DNA from: Paracoccaceae bacterium
GTDB taxonomy: Bacteria > Pseudomonadota > Alphaproteobacteria > Rhodobacterales > Rhodobacteraceae
Assembly: GCA_012103375.1 (NCBI GenBank)
Contig: WLWX01000001.1
Span: 2,398,492 to 2,462,491 of the forward strand
Direction: 5' to 3'
Length of the DNA stretch: 64,000 bases
Under the pieces are notes generated by a model. That model ran no database searches, was not told where the DNA came from, and worked only from the letters and a program-made list of their open reading frames with translations. Below, piece after piece: positions 28,685-38,217 of the stretch. Numbering within the stretch: position 1 is the stretch's first letter; every line of letters starts with the position of its first letter. A program made the translations under genes and the position numbers.

Positions 28685-29752
28685 ATGAATGATCTAAGGG
28701 CGACTCTGGCGGCATTGCCGATCCCGGTTCTGGCCATTGATCCGTCGGGGCGGATCTGTGCGGCGAACACGCGGGCCGCTGATCTTCTGGGCAATGACAT
28801 GACGGGGCGGCACTTTGCAACGGCCCTGCGCCAGCCCGCAATCATCGTGGCGATCGAGGCGGCGCAATCAGGCGCGGGCGGGCAAGAAGCCCCCTTCGTC
28901 AGCAGTGATCATGGCGTCGAAATGCAATGGCGCGCAATGATCAGCAAGGCGGCGCTGTCGGACGAAGTCGTAATCGTCAGCTTTCTTGACGAAACCTCGC
29001 AAGCTGATGCCGATACCATGCGCCGGGAATTTGTGGCCAATGTCAGCCATGAATTAAAGACACCGCTGACCGCTTTGCTGGGGTTCATCGAAACGCTGCA
29101 GGGACCGGCGCGGAACGATCCGACGGCGCGCGACACGTTCTTGGAGATCATGGCCCGTGAGGCGGGGCGAATGGATCGGCTGACGCAGGATCTGCTGTCC
29201 CTTAGCCGGGTTGAGCGGGACGAACGTCGCCGCCCGGACGGACGGGTCCCGTTGGGGGCTTTGGTTGCCACATCCGTGCAGGCCATGACCCCGGTGGCCG
29301 ACGGGTATGGGGTGACAATCGAAATCCAAGAACAGCGCGGGTTGGACGATATCCCCGGCGACGCCGATCAACTGGCGCAGGTGCTGTCGAACCTGATCGA
29401 GAACGCGATCAAATACGGGCGCAAGGACGTGGCGAAAAACGGGGCGAAGAACGGTCGGAACGGCGGGGTGATCTCGGTCACTTTGTCTGTCAGTGACAGT
29501 GACCCGCGTTTGCAATGCCCGGTTCAGCGGGTCGACGTGACCGATCAGGGTGAGGGGATCGAGGCGCATCATCTGGCGCGATTGACGGAGCGGTTTTATC
29601 GCGTCGATTCGCATCGCTCTCGCGCAGTGGGTGGCACGGGGCTGGGGCTGGCCATCGCAAAACACATCGTGAATCGCCATCGCGGCCGGTTAGGGGTTGC
29701 CAGTACGCCGGGTGAAGGCAGCAGATTTTCCATAATACTGCCAGCGCGTTAG
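28685..29752 (+). CDS. phoR: Phosphate regulon sensor histidine kinase PhoR
   Basis: The 355-residue protein has an N-terminal PAS-like domain (ALPIPVLAIDPSGRICAANTRAADLLG), then the H-box FVANVSHELKTPLTALLGFIETL. The catalytic core has N-box LSNLIENAIKYG, G1 DQGEGI, F-box RFYRVD and G2 GGTGLGLAIAKHIV. No transmembrane segment is present, unlike E. coli PhoR, so it probably senses phosphate through PstSCAB and PhoU at the membrane. The ATG at 28685 is preferred because the PAS domain follows directly. An in-frame ATG at 28631 is possible. It heads phoR-pst-phoU-phoB. Confidence 0.88.
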   Translation: MNDLRATLAALPIPVLAIDPSGRICAANTRAADLLGNDMTGRHFATALRQPAIIVAIEAAQSGAGGQEAPFVSSDHGVEMQWRAMISKAALSDEVVIVSFLDETSQADADTMRREFVANVSHELKTPLTALLGFIETLQGPARNDPTARDTFLEIMAREAGRMDRLTQDLLSLSRVERDERRRPDGRVPLGALVATSVQAMTPVADGYGVTIEIQEQRGLDDIPGDADQLAQVLSNLIENAIKYGRKDVAKNGAKNGRNGGVISVTLSVSDSDPRLQCPVQRVDVTDQGEGIEAHHLARLTERFYRVDSHRSRAVGGTGLGLAIAKHIVNRHRGRLGVASTPGEGSRFSIILPAR

Positions 29753-29777
29753 CGGATTTTCACGCGTCCGTTGTCGC

Positions 29778-29806
29778 CTGTCATGCGGCTGTTACACAAG
29801 CGTCAC
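29778..29806 (+). promoter_or_regulatory. Pho box upstream of pstS
   Basis: CTGTCAT-gcgg-CTGTTAC-acaa-GCGTCAC gives three 7-bp PhoB half-sites at 11-bp spacing, about 80 bp before the pstS start. The first two match the consensus CTGTCAT with four-base spacers. It should make pstS and the downstream genes inducible by phosphate starvation through PhoB. Confidence 0.85.
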
Positions 29807-29885
29807 AAAACCATTGCCAACCGGGCATAGGCAGGCCGCAGGGTGCGGACTGCTTCGCACCTGAACCGAATTCAGGAGACTTGTG

Positions 29886-30872
29886 ATGACATTCACCAAA
29901 CTGACCGTAACCGCGCTGAGCCTTGCTGTCGCAGCGACGGGTGCCTTTGCCCAGTCACGCGATGAAATCCGCATCGTCGGATCATCGACCGTATTCCCGT
30001 TCTCGACCGCTGTGGCCGAACAATTCGGGCGCTCGACCGATTTCGCGACGCCGGTTGTGGAAAGCACCGGGTCGGGCGGGGGCCTCAAGCTGTTTTGTGC
30101 CGGTGTCGGCACCCAACACCCCGACATCACCAATTCGTCGCGCCGCATCAAGGAAAGCGAGCTGAAGCTGTGCATGGACAATGGCGTCACCGAAGTCACC
30201 GAGGCGATGATCGGCTTTGACGGGATTGTCGTTGCAAACGCGAAAGATGGTGAAACCTTCGAACTGACGCGCGAGATGCTGGTTTTGGCGCTGGCCGAAC
30301 AGGGCGACAAGCCGATGACCTGGGACGAGGTTGATCCCGGCCTGCCGCCGGTGAAGATCGAAGTTCTGGGTCCGCCACCGTCATCTGGCACGCGCGACGC
30401 CTTCGAAGAATTGGTGATGCACGAAGGCTGCGAAGGCGCGTTCATTGAATGCGAGGGGATCTCGATCCGGCAGGACGGTGTCTGGGTTGATGCGGGTGAG
30501 AATGACAACCTTATCGTCAGCAAGCTGGAGGCGAACCCCGGTGCGCTTGGCGTCTTCGGCTTTTCGTTCCTTGATCAGAACGCTGACGCCCTGAAAGGGG
30601 CGATTGTTGACGGGGTCGAGCCGACGTTCGACAATATCGCCGACGGGGCCTATCCGGTGTCGCGTTCGCTGTTCTTCTATATCAAGAACGCCCATGTGGA
30701 CGTTGTGCCGGGCATCCAGGAATACGCGACCGAGTTTCTTTCGGACGCCGCCACCGGCGAGGACGGGTATCTGGTCGATTTTGGCCTGATCCCGGCACCG
30801 GAAGATCAGCACGACGCGATCAAGGCAGCAGTCGAGGGGCTGAGCCCGCTGAGCCTTGATGATCTGAAGTAA
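29886..30872 (+). CDS. pstS: Phosphate ABC transporter, periplasmic binding protein PstS
   Basis: The 328-residue protein has a signal peptide (LTVTALSLAVAATGAFAQ) and the phosphate-binding SST motif in IRIVGSSTVFPFSTAVAEQF. It continues with SSRRIKESELKLC and PSSGTRDAFEEL. This matches the longer, class II-like PstS found with large PstC/PstA in alphaproteobacteria. AGGAG lies 8 bp before the ATG at 29886. It is preceded by a Pho box and followed by a strong hairpin. Confidence 0.93.
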   Translation: MTFTKLTVTALSLAVAATGAFAQSRDEIRIVGSSTVFPFSTAVAEQFGRSTDFATPVVESTGSGGGLKLFCAGVGTQHPDITNSSRRIKESELKLCMDNGVTEVTEAMIGFDGIVVANAKDGETFELTREMLVLALAEQGDKPMTWDEVDPGLPPVKIEVLGPPPSSGTRDAFEELVMHEGCEGAFIECEGISIRQDGVWVDAGENDNLIVSKLEANPGALGVFGFSFLDQNADALKGAIVDGVEPTFDNIADGAYPVSRSLFFYIKNAHVDVVPGIQEYATEFLSDAATGEDGYLVDFGLIPAPEDQHDAIKAAVEGLSPLSLDDLK

Positions 30873-30887
30873 GACCAGAATGAACCG

Positions 30888-30909
30888 GCGGGGCCACGTC
30901 TGGCCCCGC
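30888..30909 (+). promoter_or_regulatory. Intercistronic hairpin between pstS and pstC
   Basis: A 9-bp perfect stem (GCGGGGCCA / TGGCCCCGC) with the 4-nt loop cgtc lies 16 bp after the pstS stop. Without a T-run it is more likely an mRNA-stability or attenuation element that lets the binding protein be made in excess over the permeases. Confidence 0.6.
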
Positions 30910-30933
30910 TGACCCTTGTTTGGATAGCCAACC

Positions 30934-32310
30934 ATGATCGCCACCACGTTCCTTGCCGTGTTCGCCATTGCAGCGCTGGCATTTCTGGTCAGTCGGCGCC
31001 GCGCCGTGATGATTGGCGGCGACACGCCCGCGCAGTTGCATTCGCGCCCCTCGCAGCACGGATCGTTGGCCGCGATGTGGGTGTTGATCGCCGGATGGGG
31101 GGTGCTGATCCTGGGGATCACGCTGTGGGTTGCGGTTGAAAATGCGACCCTTGCCGGGTTGATCAGCGACCGCGCGCCAGAGCTGAACGCCATCGAACGA
31201 GAGTTAGTGTTGTCGGATGCCCGTGCCCTGGCATCAGGCGGGATCACCAGCCGCAGCGGTGATTTGCGCACCGAGGTTGCGGCCGCCGTTGTCGCCCAGG
31301 AAACCCTCCGGGTGCGCACGACAGTTGTATTGGCGCTGGTTCTGTCGATGCTCGCAGGATGGAACATCTATCGCCAGATCGCCAAGCCGTTCCGGGCGCG
31401 CAACCGGTCTGAACGGCTGATCACCTATGTCCTGATGGCCGCTGCCGCAGTGGCCATCGTGACCACAATCGGCATCGTGCTGAGCCTGATTTCCGAGACG
31501 CTGGGCTTCTTCGCCAACCTCGATTGGCGGATCGACAAGTTTCTGTTCGGGGCAAACTGGACCCCGCTGTCCGGCATTCATGATGGCGTCATCGACCCGG
31601 ATCGTGTCGGCGCGCTGCCGCTGTTTATCGGAACCCTGCTGATCACGTTGATTGCAATGCTGGTGGCGGTGCCTGTTGGGCTGTTCTCGGCAATCTACCT
31701 GTCGGATTTTGCCGAACCGCGATTGCGGGCGACGGCGAAACCGATGCTGGAAATCCTCGCCGGGATTCCAACGGTGGTCTATGGCTTCTTCGCCGCCATC
31801 ACCGTTGCCCCGTGGCTGCGGCGGATCGGGGAAGCGACAGGGATCGACATTGCTTCGGAAAGTGCGCTGGCGGCGGGGATCGTGATGGGGATTATGATTA
31901 TTCCGTTCATCAGTTCGTTGTCGGACGACGTGATCAACGCGGTGCCCCAGTCGCTGCGCGACGGATCCTATGCGCTTGGCGCGACAAAGGCCGAGACTGT
32001 GCGCCAGGTGGTGCTGCCCGCAGCGCTGCCCGGCATTGTGTCGGCGGTTCTGCTGGGGATCAGCCGCGCGGTGGGTGAGACGATGATCGTCGTCATGGCC
32101 GCCGGGCAGGGCGCGAACCTGACGGTGAACCCGTTAGAGGCGGTTACAACAGTAACCGTGCAGATCGTCATGCTGATCACCGGCGATACCGAAGCGACGG
32201 TGGCCGCTGGTCCCGCATTCGCGCTTGGCTTTTCACTGTTCTGCATGACGCTGGGCATGAACATCATCGCGCAGCGTGTGGTGCGCAAATATCGGGAACA
32301 ATATGACTGA
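30934..32310 (+). CDS. pstC: Phosphate ABC transporter permease PstC
   Basis: The 458-residue protein has two N-terminal helices and a linker with a predicted periplasmic segment. The canonical PstC core follows: GTLLITLIAMLVAVPVGLFSAIYLSDFA, GIPTVVYGFFA and the EAA loop DGSYALGATKAETVRQVVLPAALPGI. The extended N-terminus is usual in Rhodobacterales. Its stop overlaps the pstA start by 8 bp. Confidence 0.92.
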   Translation: MIATTFLAVFAIAALAFLVSRRRAVMIGGDTPAQLHSRPSQHGSLAAMWVLIAGWGVLILGITLWVAVENATLAGLISDRAPELNAIERELVLSDARALASGGITSRSGDLRTEVAAAVVAQETLRVRTTVVLALVLSMLAGWNIYRQIAKPFRARNRSERLITYVLMAAAAVAIVTTIGIVLSLISETLGFFANLDWRIDKFLFGANWTPLSGIHDGVIDPDRVGALPLFIGTLLITLIAMLVAVPVGLFSAIYLSDFAEPRLRATAKPMLEILAGIPTVVYGFFAAITVAPWLRRIGEATGIDIASESALAAGIVMGIMIIPFISSLSDDVINAVPQSLRDGSYALGATKAETVRQVVLPAALPGIVSAVLLGISRAVGETMIVVMAAGQGANLTVNPLEAVTTVTVQIVMLITGDTEATVAAGPAFALGFSLFCMTLGMNIIAQRVVRKYREQYD

Positions 32311-34066
32311 CGCTGTCGCTTCCAACGGGTTTGCCGGGTCCGATCCCGCCCGCCTGAAACGCCGCCACCGCGCCGAGTTGCGCCTGCGCGCCTATGGGAT
32401 CGCGGCGCTGGTGTTCGCCGGGCTGTCGCTGATCGCGCTGATGGGCTCGGTCGTCCTCAGCGCCAGTGAGGCATTGCGCGAAACCTATGTCACGCTGCCC
32501 GTCGAATTGTCGGCCGAGGTTATTGATCCGGATGGCACGGGCGACCCCAACATCATCCGGCGCGCCGATTTCAATGGCCTGACCCGTGATGCCCTGCGCA
32601 CGCGCTTTCCCAATGCAACGGGCCGCACCGAACGCCGGGCATTGAACGAATTGCTCTCGGTCGGGGCGAGTTTTGAACTGGCCGATCAGGCAGCGGCAAA
32701 CCCGTCGATGATCGGGCAGACCTTGCCGGTTCGGATGCTGGCGTCGGACACGTTGGACCTGTACCTCAAAGGGGCGTTCGGCGGGCTGGACAGCCGGCAG
32801 GTGGACGGAACTCTCAGCCTTGCGGTTGACGATGACACGGCGGTCCTGACCTCGGACGCCGATGATTTTGCAAGCCTTCTGGCGCAGGCGCGATCATCGC
32901 TGCGGACGCAATCCGACGAACTGCGCCATCAGGCCAACCTGCAAAACAACGGCGTCGAAGAATTTGCGCACCGTGCTGAAGCTGCCGAGAATGAGGGCGC
33001 GAAGACGCGCGCGCTCAAGCAGGTTGAAGCGCGGACCGCCAAGCGGGACGGGCTGCTGGCCGAAGCGGACGCCTTGCTGGCGCGCGCGGACAGCACCGAA
33101 GGCTCTGAACCGTTGGGTGAAAACAACGCCTCGGCCCTGATCCGGGCCGGTGGTGGCTGGTTCAAACTGACCGAAGTTGCGCGCGACCGCGTGAGCGCGG
33201 ATATCCTGGTCGCACCGACCGGGGAAGTTTCGGACTGGTCACTGCTGATCAACGAAACGCCCGAGGCGAACCGCAAACTGACCGACACTCAGATCGTCTG
33301 GGCCGAGGATCTGCGCGATGCTGGTGAACTGGAAACAGTGTTCAACACGCGCTTTTTCACGGCATCAGACAGCCGCGAACCGGAACTTGCCGGCATCTGG
33401 GGCGCGGCGGTCGGATCGTTCTGGACCATGCTGGTGACCTTTGCGCTGGCGTTCCCGATTGGCGTCCTCAGCGCGATCTATCTTGAGGAATTTGCCCCCA
33501 AGAACCGCCTGACGGCTTTGATCGAGGTGAACATCAACAATCTGGCCGCCGTGCCGTCGATCATCTTCGGCCTGCTTGGGCTGGCGGTCATCATTGGCTT
33601 TTTCGGTGTGCCACGCTCGGCCCCGATGGCGGGGGGGATTGTGCTGGCGCTGATGACCCTGCCGACGATCATCATCGCCTCGCGCGTGTCAATCGCTGCC
33701 GTGCCGCCATCGATCCGCGAAGCGGCCCTGGGGGTCGGTGCCTCGCGCCTGCAGGTGGCGTTTCACCATGTGCTGCCGCTGTCGATGCCCGGCATCCTGA
33801 CCGGCGCGATCATCGGCATGGCGCGCGCGCTTGGCGAAACCGCGCCGTTGATCATGATCGGCATGGTGGCCTTCATCGTCGACGTGCCCGACGGCGTCAC
33901 CGATAACGCCACCGTTCTGCCGGTGCAGGTGTTCCGCTGGGCCGACTTCCCCGAACGTGCGTTTGAATCCCGAACCGCGCTGGCGATCTGCGTGCTGCTG
34001 GTCTTCCTGATCGTGATGAACGCTCTGGCGGTTTTCCTGCGCAAACGGTTCGAGCGGCGCTGGTAA
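32303..34066 (+). CDS. pstA: Phosphate ABC transporter permease PstA with DUF3333-like domain
   Basis: The 587-residue protein is about twice the size of E. coli PstA. After the first helix (IAALVFAGLSLIALMGSVVL) comes a roughly 320-residue periplasmic insert containing a coiled-coil-like Ala/Glu/Arg-rich stretch (NNGVEEFAHRAEAAENEGAKTRALKQVE). The PstA core then follows, with FPIGVLSAIYLEEFAP, VPSIIFGLLGLAV and the EAA loop EAALGVGASRLQVAFHHVLPLS. The insert corresponds to the DUF3333 domain of alphaproteobacterial PstA. The ATG at 32303 lies inside the end of pstC. Confidence 0.92.
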   Translation: MTDAVASNGFAGSDPARLKRRHRAELRLRAYGIAALVFAGLSLIALMGSVVLSASEALRETYVTLPVELSAEVIDPDGTGDPNIIRRADFNGLTRDALRTRFPNATGRTERRALNELLSVGASFELADQAAANPSMIGQTLPVRMLASDTLDLYLKGAFGGLDSRQVDGTLSLAVDDDTAVLTSDADDFASLLAQARSSLRTQSDELRHQANLQNNGVEEFAHRAEAAENEGAKTRALKQVEARTAKRDGLLAEADALLARADSTEGSEPLGENNASALIRAGGGWFKLTEVARDRVSADILVAPTGEVSDWSLLINETPEANRKLTDTQIVWAEDLRDAGELETVFNTRFFTASDSREPELAGIWGAAVGSFWTMLVTFALAFPIGVLSAIYLEEFAPKNRLTALIEVNINNLAAVPSIIFGLLGLAVIIGFFGVPRSAPMAGGIVLALMTLPTIIIASRVSIAAVPPSIREAALGVGASRLQVAFHHVLPLSMPGILTGAIIGMARALGETAPLIMIGMVAFIVDVPDGVTDNATVLPVQVFRWADFPERAFESRTALAICVLLVFLIVMNALAVFLRKRFERRW

Positions 34067-34078
34067 GAAAGGTCTGAT

Positions 34079-34891
34079 ATGAATGATGTAACGATGATGG
34101 AGCGCCCGGTGACTGAGGCTGCTGAAATGACCAAACCGCCGAAGATTTCGGCCAGCGACGTGCAGGTCTATTATGGCGACAACCACGCCATCAAGGATGT
34201 GAACGTCGAGATCGAGGATCACACCGTGACGGCCTTCATCGGCCCGTCAGGCTGTGGCAAGTCAACGTTCCTGCGCTGTATCAACCGGATGAACGACACG
34301 ATTGATATCGCCCGGATGGAAGGCACGATCCTGATTGACGGTCACGACATCTATGCCCGCGATGTCGATCCGGTGCAGCTGCGCGCCCGTGTCGGGATGG
34401 TGTTTCAAAAGCCGAACCCGTTTCCGAAGTCGATTTATGACAACGTCGCCTATGGCCCCCGGATCCACGGGCTGGCCAAGACCAAGGCCGATCTGGATGT
34501 GATCGTGGAAAAATCTCTGCGCCGTGGCGCGATCTGGGATGAGGTCAAGGACCGCCTGCATGCGCCGGGCACCGGGTTGTCGGGCGGTCAGCAGCAGCGA
34601 CTGTGCATCGCACGGGCCGTTGCGACCGAGCCTGAGGTTCTGTTGATGGATGAACCCTGCAGCGCGCTGGACCCGATCGCGACCGAGATGATCGAGAACC
34701 TGATCAGTGAGTTACGAGCGAATTTCGCGGTCATCATCGTGACGCACTCGATGCAGCAGGCGGCGCGGGTCAGTCAGAAGACGGCCTATTTCCATCTGGG
34801 CAATCTGGTGGAGTATGATGACACCGACCGGATTTTCACCAATCCGCAAGACCCGCGGACGGAAAACTATATCACCGGACGGATCGGGTAG
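34079..34891 (+). CDS. pstB: Phosphate ABC transporter ATP-binding protein PstB
   Basis: The 270-residue ATPase has Walker [20 protein letters not shown], PstB-specific [25 protein letters not shown], signature [14 protein letters not shown] and Walker [16 protein letters not shown]. It powers phosphate import by PstCA. It lies 12 bp after pstA and 9 bp before phoU. Confidence 0.96.
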   Translation: MNDVTMMERPVTEAAEMTKPPKISASDVQVYYGDNHAIKDVNVEIEDHTVTAFIGPSGCGKSTFLRCINRMNDTIDIARMEGTILIDGHDIYARDVDPVQLRARVGMVFQKPNPFPKSIYDNVAYGPRIHGLAKTKADLDVIVEKSLRRGAIWDEVKDRLHAPGTGLSGGQQQRLCIARAVATEPEVLLMDEPCSALDPIATEMIENLISELRANFAVIIVTHSMQQAARVSQKTAYFHLGNLVEYDDTDRIFTNPQDPRTENYITGRIG

Positions 34892-34900
34892 GGGACGGAC

Positions 34901-35617
34901 ATGAATGACACGCATATATCGAATGCCTTTGACCGTGACCTTGAGGGGATTCAGGCGCTGGTTATGAAGATGGGTGGCCTGGTCGAGGCCGCGATTCACG
35001 GCGCCAGCCGCGCGTTGGAAGACGGGGATGAGGATCGCGCTGCCACCATCAAGGCTGCCGACAAGGCGATTGATGCGCTGGAAGAACAGATCAACACAGA
35101 AGCGGCGCGGCTGATTGCGCTGCGCGCACCCGCGGCAAGCGATCTGCGCACGGTGCTGACGGTGATGAAGATCTCGGGCAATCTGGAACGCTGCGGCGAC
35201 TATGCCAAGAACCTGGCCAAGCGGACCAGCGTGCTGGTGCAGATGCCCCCCGTCGATGATTCCGCCGCCAGCCTGCGCCGGATGGCGCGCGAGGTGGAGT
35301 TGATGCTGAAAGATGCGCTCGACAGTTATGTCCGTCGCGACATTGCGCTGGCCGAAAGTGTGCGGCAGCGCGATGAGGACGTGGACAACATGTATAACGG
35401 GCTGTTCCGCGAGTTTCTGACCCACATGATGGAAGACCCGCGCACGATCACCGCCTGCATCCACATGCATTTCATCGCCAAGAACATCGAAAGGATGGGC
35501 GATCACGTAACCTCGATCGCGGATCAGGTGATTTATCTGGTGACCGGCTCGATGCCAGATGAGTCCCGGCCCAAAAGCGACAAAACACCCTATGTCGCAG
35601 AAAGTGAGCTGGGCTGA
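34901..35617 (+). CDS. phoU: Phosphate signalling protein PhoU
   Basis: The 238-residue protein has two three-helix PhoU repeats with the metal-cluster motifs E/DxxxD in DKAIDALEEQIN, LRTVLTVMKISGNLERCGDYAKNLAKR and HFIAKNIERMGDHVTSIADQ. PhoU links Pst transport to PhoR and keeps the regulon off when phosphate is plentiful. The stop TGA overlaps the phoB ATG by one base. Confidence 0.95.
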   Translation: MNDTHISNAFDRDLEGIQALVMKMGGLVEAAIHGASRALEDGDEDRAATIKAADKAIDALEEQINTEAARLIALRAPAASDLRTVLTVMKISGNLERCGDYAKNLAKRTSVLVQMPPVDDSAASLRRMAREVELMLKDALDSYVRRDIALAESVRQRDEDVDNMYNGLFREFLTHMMEDPRTITACIHMHFIAKNIERMGDHVTSIADQVIYLVTGSMPDESRPKSDKTPYVAESELG

Positions 35618-36288
35618 TGGCGGCGCGCGTTCTGCTGGTTGAAGATGAACCGGCGCAGCGCGAAGTCCTGGCCTATAACCTGGCGGCCGAGGGGTACGCG
35701 GTGGACCAGGCCCCCGACGGGGACGAGGCGCTGCTGCTGGTTGCCGAGGGGGCGCCCGATATCATCGTGCTGGATTGGATGCTGCCGGGTGTGTCAGGGA
35801 TCGAAATCTGCCGCCGCCTGAAATCAAGTGTCGAAACCCGCGCGATCCCGATCATCATGCTGTCGGCGCGTGCTGAGGAGGTTGACCGCGTCAGGGGGTT
35901 GGAAACCGGGGCGGATGATTATGTCATCAAACCCTATTCGGTGTTAGAATTGATGGCGCGGGTGCGCACGCAATTGCGCCGGGTTCGACCCGCCTCGGTC
36001 GGTGAACGGCTGCAATTTGAAGACGTAGTCATGGATTCCGAAACCCACCGCGTGACCCGTGGAGGCACCGTCGTTCAATTGGGCCCGACCGAGTTCCGTC
36101 TGCTGGCCACCTTTCTGGAACGCCCCGGCCGAGTCTGGAGCCGTGAGCATTTGCTATCGCGGGTCTGGGATCGCGACACGGATCTGGATACGCGAACCGT
36201 TGACGTGCATGTCGGTCGATTGCGAAAAGCCCTTGGTGGCCCCGATCTGATCCGCACGGTGCGCGGTGCCGGGTATGCGTTGGGCTAG
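35617..36288 (+). CDS. phoB: Phosphate regulon response regulator PhoB
   Basis: The 223-residue OmpR-class regulator has a receiver domain with acidic pair VEDEPAQ, phospho-acceptor Asp in IIVLDWMLPG, Thr/Ser switch LSARAEE and Lys in DDYVIKPYS. A winged helix with RLLATFLERPGRVWSREHLL and RTVDVHVGRLRKAL completes it. It binds Pho boxes such as 29778-29806. Its 3' end converges on a disrupted minus-strand reading frame. Confidence 0.95.
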   Translation: MAARVLLVEDEPAQREVLAYNLAAEGYAVDQAPDGDEALLLVAEGAPDIIVLDWMLPGVSGIEICRRLKSSVETRAIPIIMLSARAEEVDRVRGLETGADDYVIKPYSVLELMARVRTQLRRVRPASVGERLQFEDVVMDSETHRVTRGGTVVQLGPTEFRLLATFLERPGRVWSREHLLSRVWDRDTDLDTRTVDVHVGRLRKALGGPDLIRTVRGAGYALG

Positions 36289-36395
36289 TGCGATCTGGCC
36301 GATAATCGCACAGCCTGTTCCACGTAACTCGCAAAATACCGCCGAACATCCGGGATCGTTTCCAGCAATCAAACGTTCCGCCACATGATCCGCTA

Positions 36396-37448
36396 AAGCG
36401 TTTCGACATTAACCTGAGACATATCCGGCGGCCTTAAAGTAGTTCCAGCATTCTACTGGGTCGTAGAGATCGCAGATTGCTCCGATTGCTTCGAAGACCT
36501 GGGTAAAGGACCTGGCCCCGATCCGTCGCAAATGGGCTTTCAGTTTAGAGAAGGCCTGCTCGATGGGATTCAGGTCGGGCGAGTACGGTGGCAGGTAAAG
36601 GAACCAGCAGCCGTGATTGCGTAAAGCCTGCGTCGCCTCCTTATTCCGGTGGGTTGCCAGGTTGTCGAGAATGACGACAGTGCCGGGGTTGATCTCGGGG
36701 ACCAGCACTTCGCGGATGTAGGCCGCGAAGGCGGGGCCATCTATCGCTCCCTTGATGACCCAAGGTGCGATCAGCGCGCCTTGGGTCAGGCCCGCGATCA
36801 AGGTTTGGGTTCCCCAGCTTCCGAAGGGCGCATCCATCGTCAGGCGCTTACCGCGCTTGGCTCTGCCGCGTAGGCGCGTGAGGTTTGTCTTCACTGCGGT
36901 TTCGTCAATAAAGACAACGCGCTCAGGAAAGGTCGCAATGGCTGGCGAGCGGTATCTGAACCAGTCGGCCCGTTGCTGCCTTACCTTGGCGCGGCGGCGC
37001 TCGGTTGCGACCAGCGACTTTTTTTGTACGTGAAGCCGAGCCGGGACAGAAGGTTGGCGATGGAGGAGTGATGCACCCGCACACCCTCTGCATCGGCCAG
37101 CGCATTACGCAACTCAAAGAGCGTGATGTCAGGGTCTTGTGCGATCAACTCCTCAAAGAATTCCCGATGCGGAGCCAGCTTTCCCTTGCCGCGCGGCGGT
37201 CCCTGCCGGGCAGGTTCCGCATGACCCTTCATCCTCACCTGACGCGCCCACCGCGCGCCTGTGGCAGGCGACAGCTTCAACCGCAACGCCGCCGCGCGCC
37301 CGCTCAACCCTTCTTCAATGTATCTCTGAAACCGTATCCGAAGCGCAGATGGCAAAGGTGCTGACATGATCCATCCTCCCAAACAGGATGAATCACAGAT
37401 CAGGTCTCAAGGGAATCCCTCGCGATTCAGGTTCAAGACGAAACGCTT
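36396..37448 (-). mobile_element. IS630-family insertion sequence, copy A (1053 bp)
   Basis: The element is bounded by TA on both sides (36394-36395 and 37449-37450), the target duplication of IS630/Tc1-type elements. The ends are inverted repeats beginning aagcgtttcg and continuing to AACCTGA with mismatches. It matches copies B and C at nearly every base. At the high-coordinate end it reads ttcaagacgaaacg where the others read ttcaagccgaaacg. Confidence 0.95.
36409..37367 (-). CDS. IS630 transposase, two frames joined by programmed frameshift (copy A)
   Basis: The first frame (ATG 37367, preceded by GGGAGGATGG) encodes a helix-turn-helix half with EEGLSGRAAALRLKLSPATGARW and ends shortly after TYKKSRW. 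The second carries the DDE half: VVFIDETAVKTN, VILDNLATHRN and PPYSPDLNPIEQAFSKLK. The two overlap at a run of seven A on the coding strand (37019-37025), a classic slippery site. Reading through it restores one protein of about 310 residues. Confidence 0.93.
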
Positions 37449-37548
37449 TAGGGACTGCGTTGACAGTGTGTGTCGCGGCGGGATCAGGGAAAACATGGCA
37501 GGACCATGCTTTGTTGACTTGCCGGTCAAAACACGGCGAGGGACATAA

Positions 37549-38217
37549 ATGGTGATACTGGGGTGGGACAGCTCAAAACCGCTGGAAGTTCTGGTTCTGG
37601 ACCGGAACCCGATTCTGGGCGTTGGGCTTTGCAGGTTGCTGTCCGAGGACAGTGATCTTGTGGCCACGTCACGTAGTGCGATTACGACGGCCGAACTTGG
37701 GCTGCAACGCGCCGAGAGGCCGGACGTCATCGTTATTGACCCTGAACAGGTTGAATTGCTTGCCAGTGATCTGGTATCGCGCCTGACATTTGGTCATGAG
37801 GGCGTGACCCTGATCGGATATTCCGCCAGCACATCCATCGAATTGGCCCGCGCCTGTTTCAAGGCCGGATTTCGCGGCTTTCTGCCAAAGACCACAAATA
37901 TCGAAACCATGCGGCGGGCCATTCTGGTTATTGCAAATGGCGGCGTCTATCTGGATGACGCATATGCGGTTGCGATGTCGGGTGCGAAGGACGCCAAACG
38001 CACCGAGTCTGACGGCACGTTGTCCAATCGGGAATTATATGTTTTGAAATTGGTGGCGCATGGAAAAACGCTGAAAGAAATTGCCAGCGAAATGAATCTT
38101 AGCGCGAAAACTGTCGATACTTATAAATCGCGCGGTGCGTCAAAATTGAATTTGGGAAGCCGCCAGGAAATTGTTCAATATGCAATCAAGCACGGTTGGA
38201 TGCAGTTGCAGCATTAA
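37549..38217 (+). CDS. NarL/LuxR-type response regulator
   Basis: The 222-residue protein has a receiver domain (LEVLVLDRNPILGVGLCRLL, phospho-acceptor Asp in DVIVIDPEQ, Lys in GFLPKTT). The usual second acidic residue of the DD pair is Arg. A C-terminal LuxR helix-turn-helix follows (LSNRELYVLKLVAHGKTLKEIASEMNLSAKTVDTYKSRGASKL). Its start at 37549 follows GAGGGA. It is enclosed by two direct IS630 copies. Copy B inserted exactly in its stop codon: the present TAA uses the first base of the IS, and the uninterrupted sequence would have read TAG. Partner kinase and targets are unknown. Confidence 0.87.
   Translation: MVILGWDSSKPLEVLVLDRNPILGVGLCRLLSEDSDLVATSRSAITTAELGLQRAERPDVIVIDPEQVELLASDLVSRLTFGHEGVTLIGYSASTSIELARACFKAGFRGFLPKTTNIETMRRAILVIANGGVYLDDAYAVAMSGAKDAKRTESDGTLSNRELYVLKLVAHGKTLKEIASEMNLSAKTVDTYKSRGASKLNLGSRQEIVQYAIKHGWMQLQH

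Larger units (their letters stand above)
36285..37496 (-). pseudogene. Small gene fragment split by IS630 copy A
   Basis: Removing the IS630 copy (36396-37448) and one TA joins ATG 37496 (MFSLIPPRHTLSTQSL) in frame to ADHVAERL. The coding-like sequence then continues in another frame as LLETIPDVRRYFASYVEQAVRLSARSH, with a stop at 36285-36287 that abuts the phoB stop. The shift coincides with a four-base duplication-like TTGATTG at about 36366-36372. The family is unknown. The protein-like C-terminus and the neat convergence with phoB suggest a real small gene, now doubly damaged. This is inference. Confidence 0.3.
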
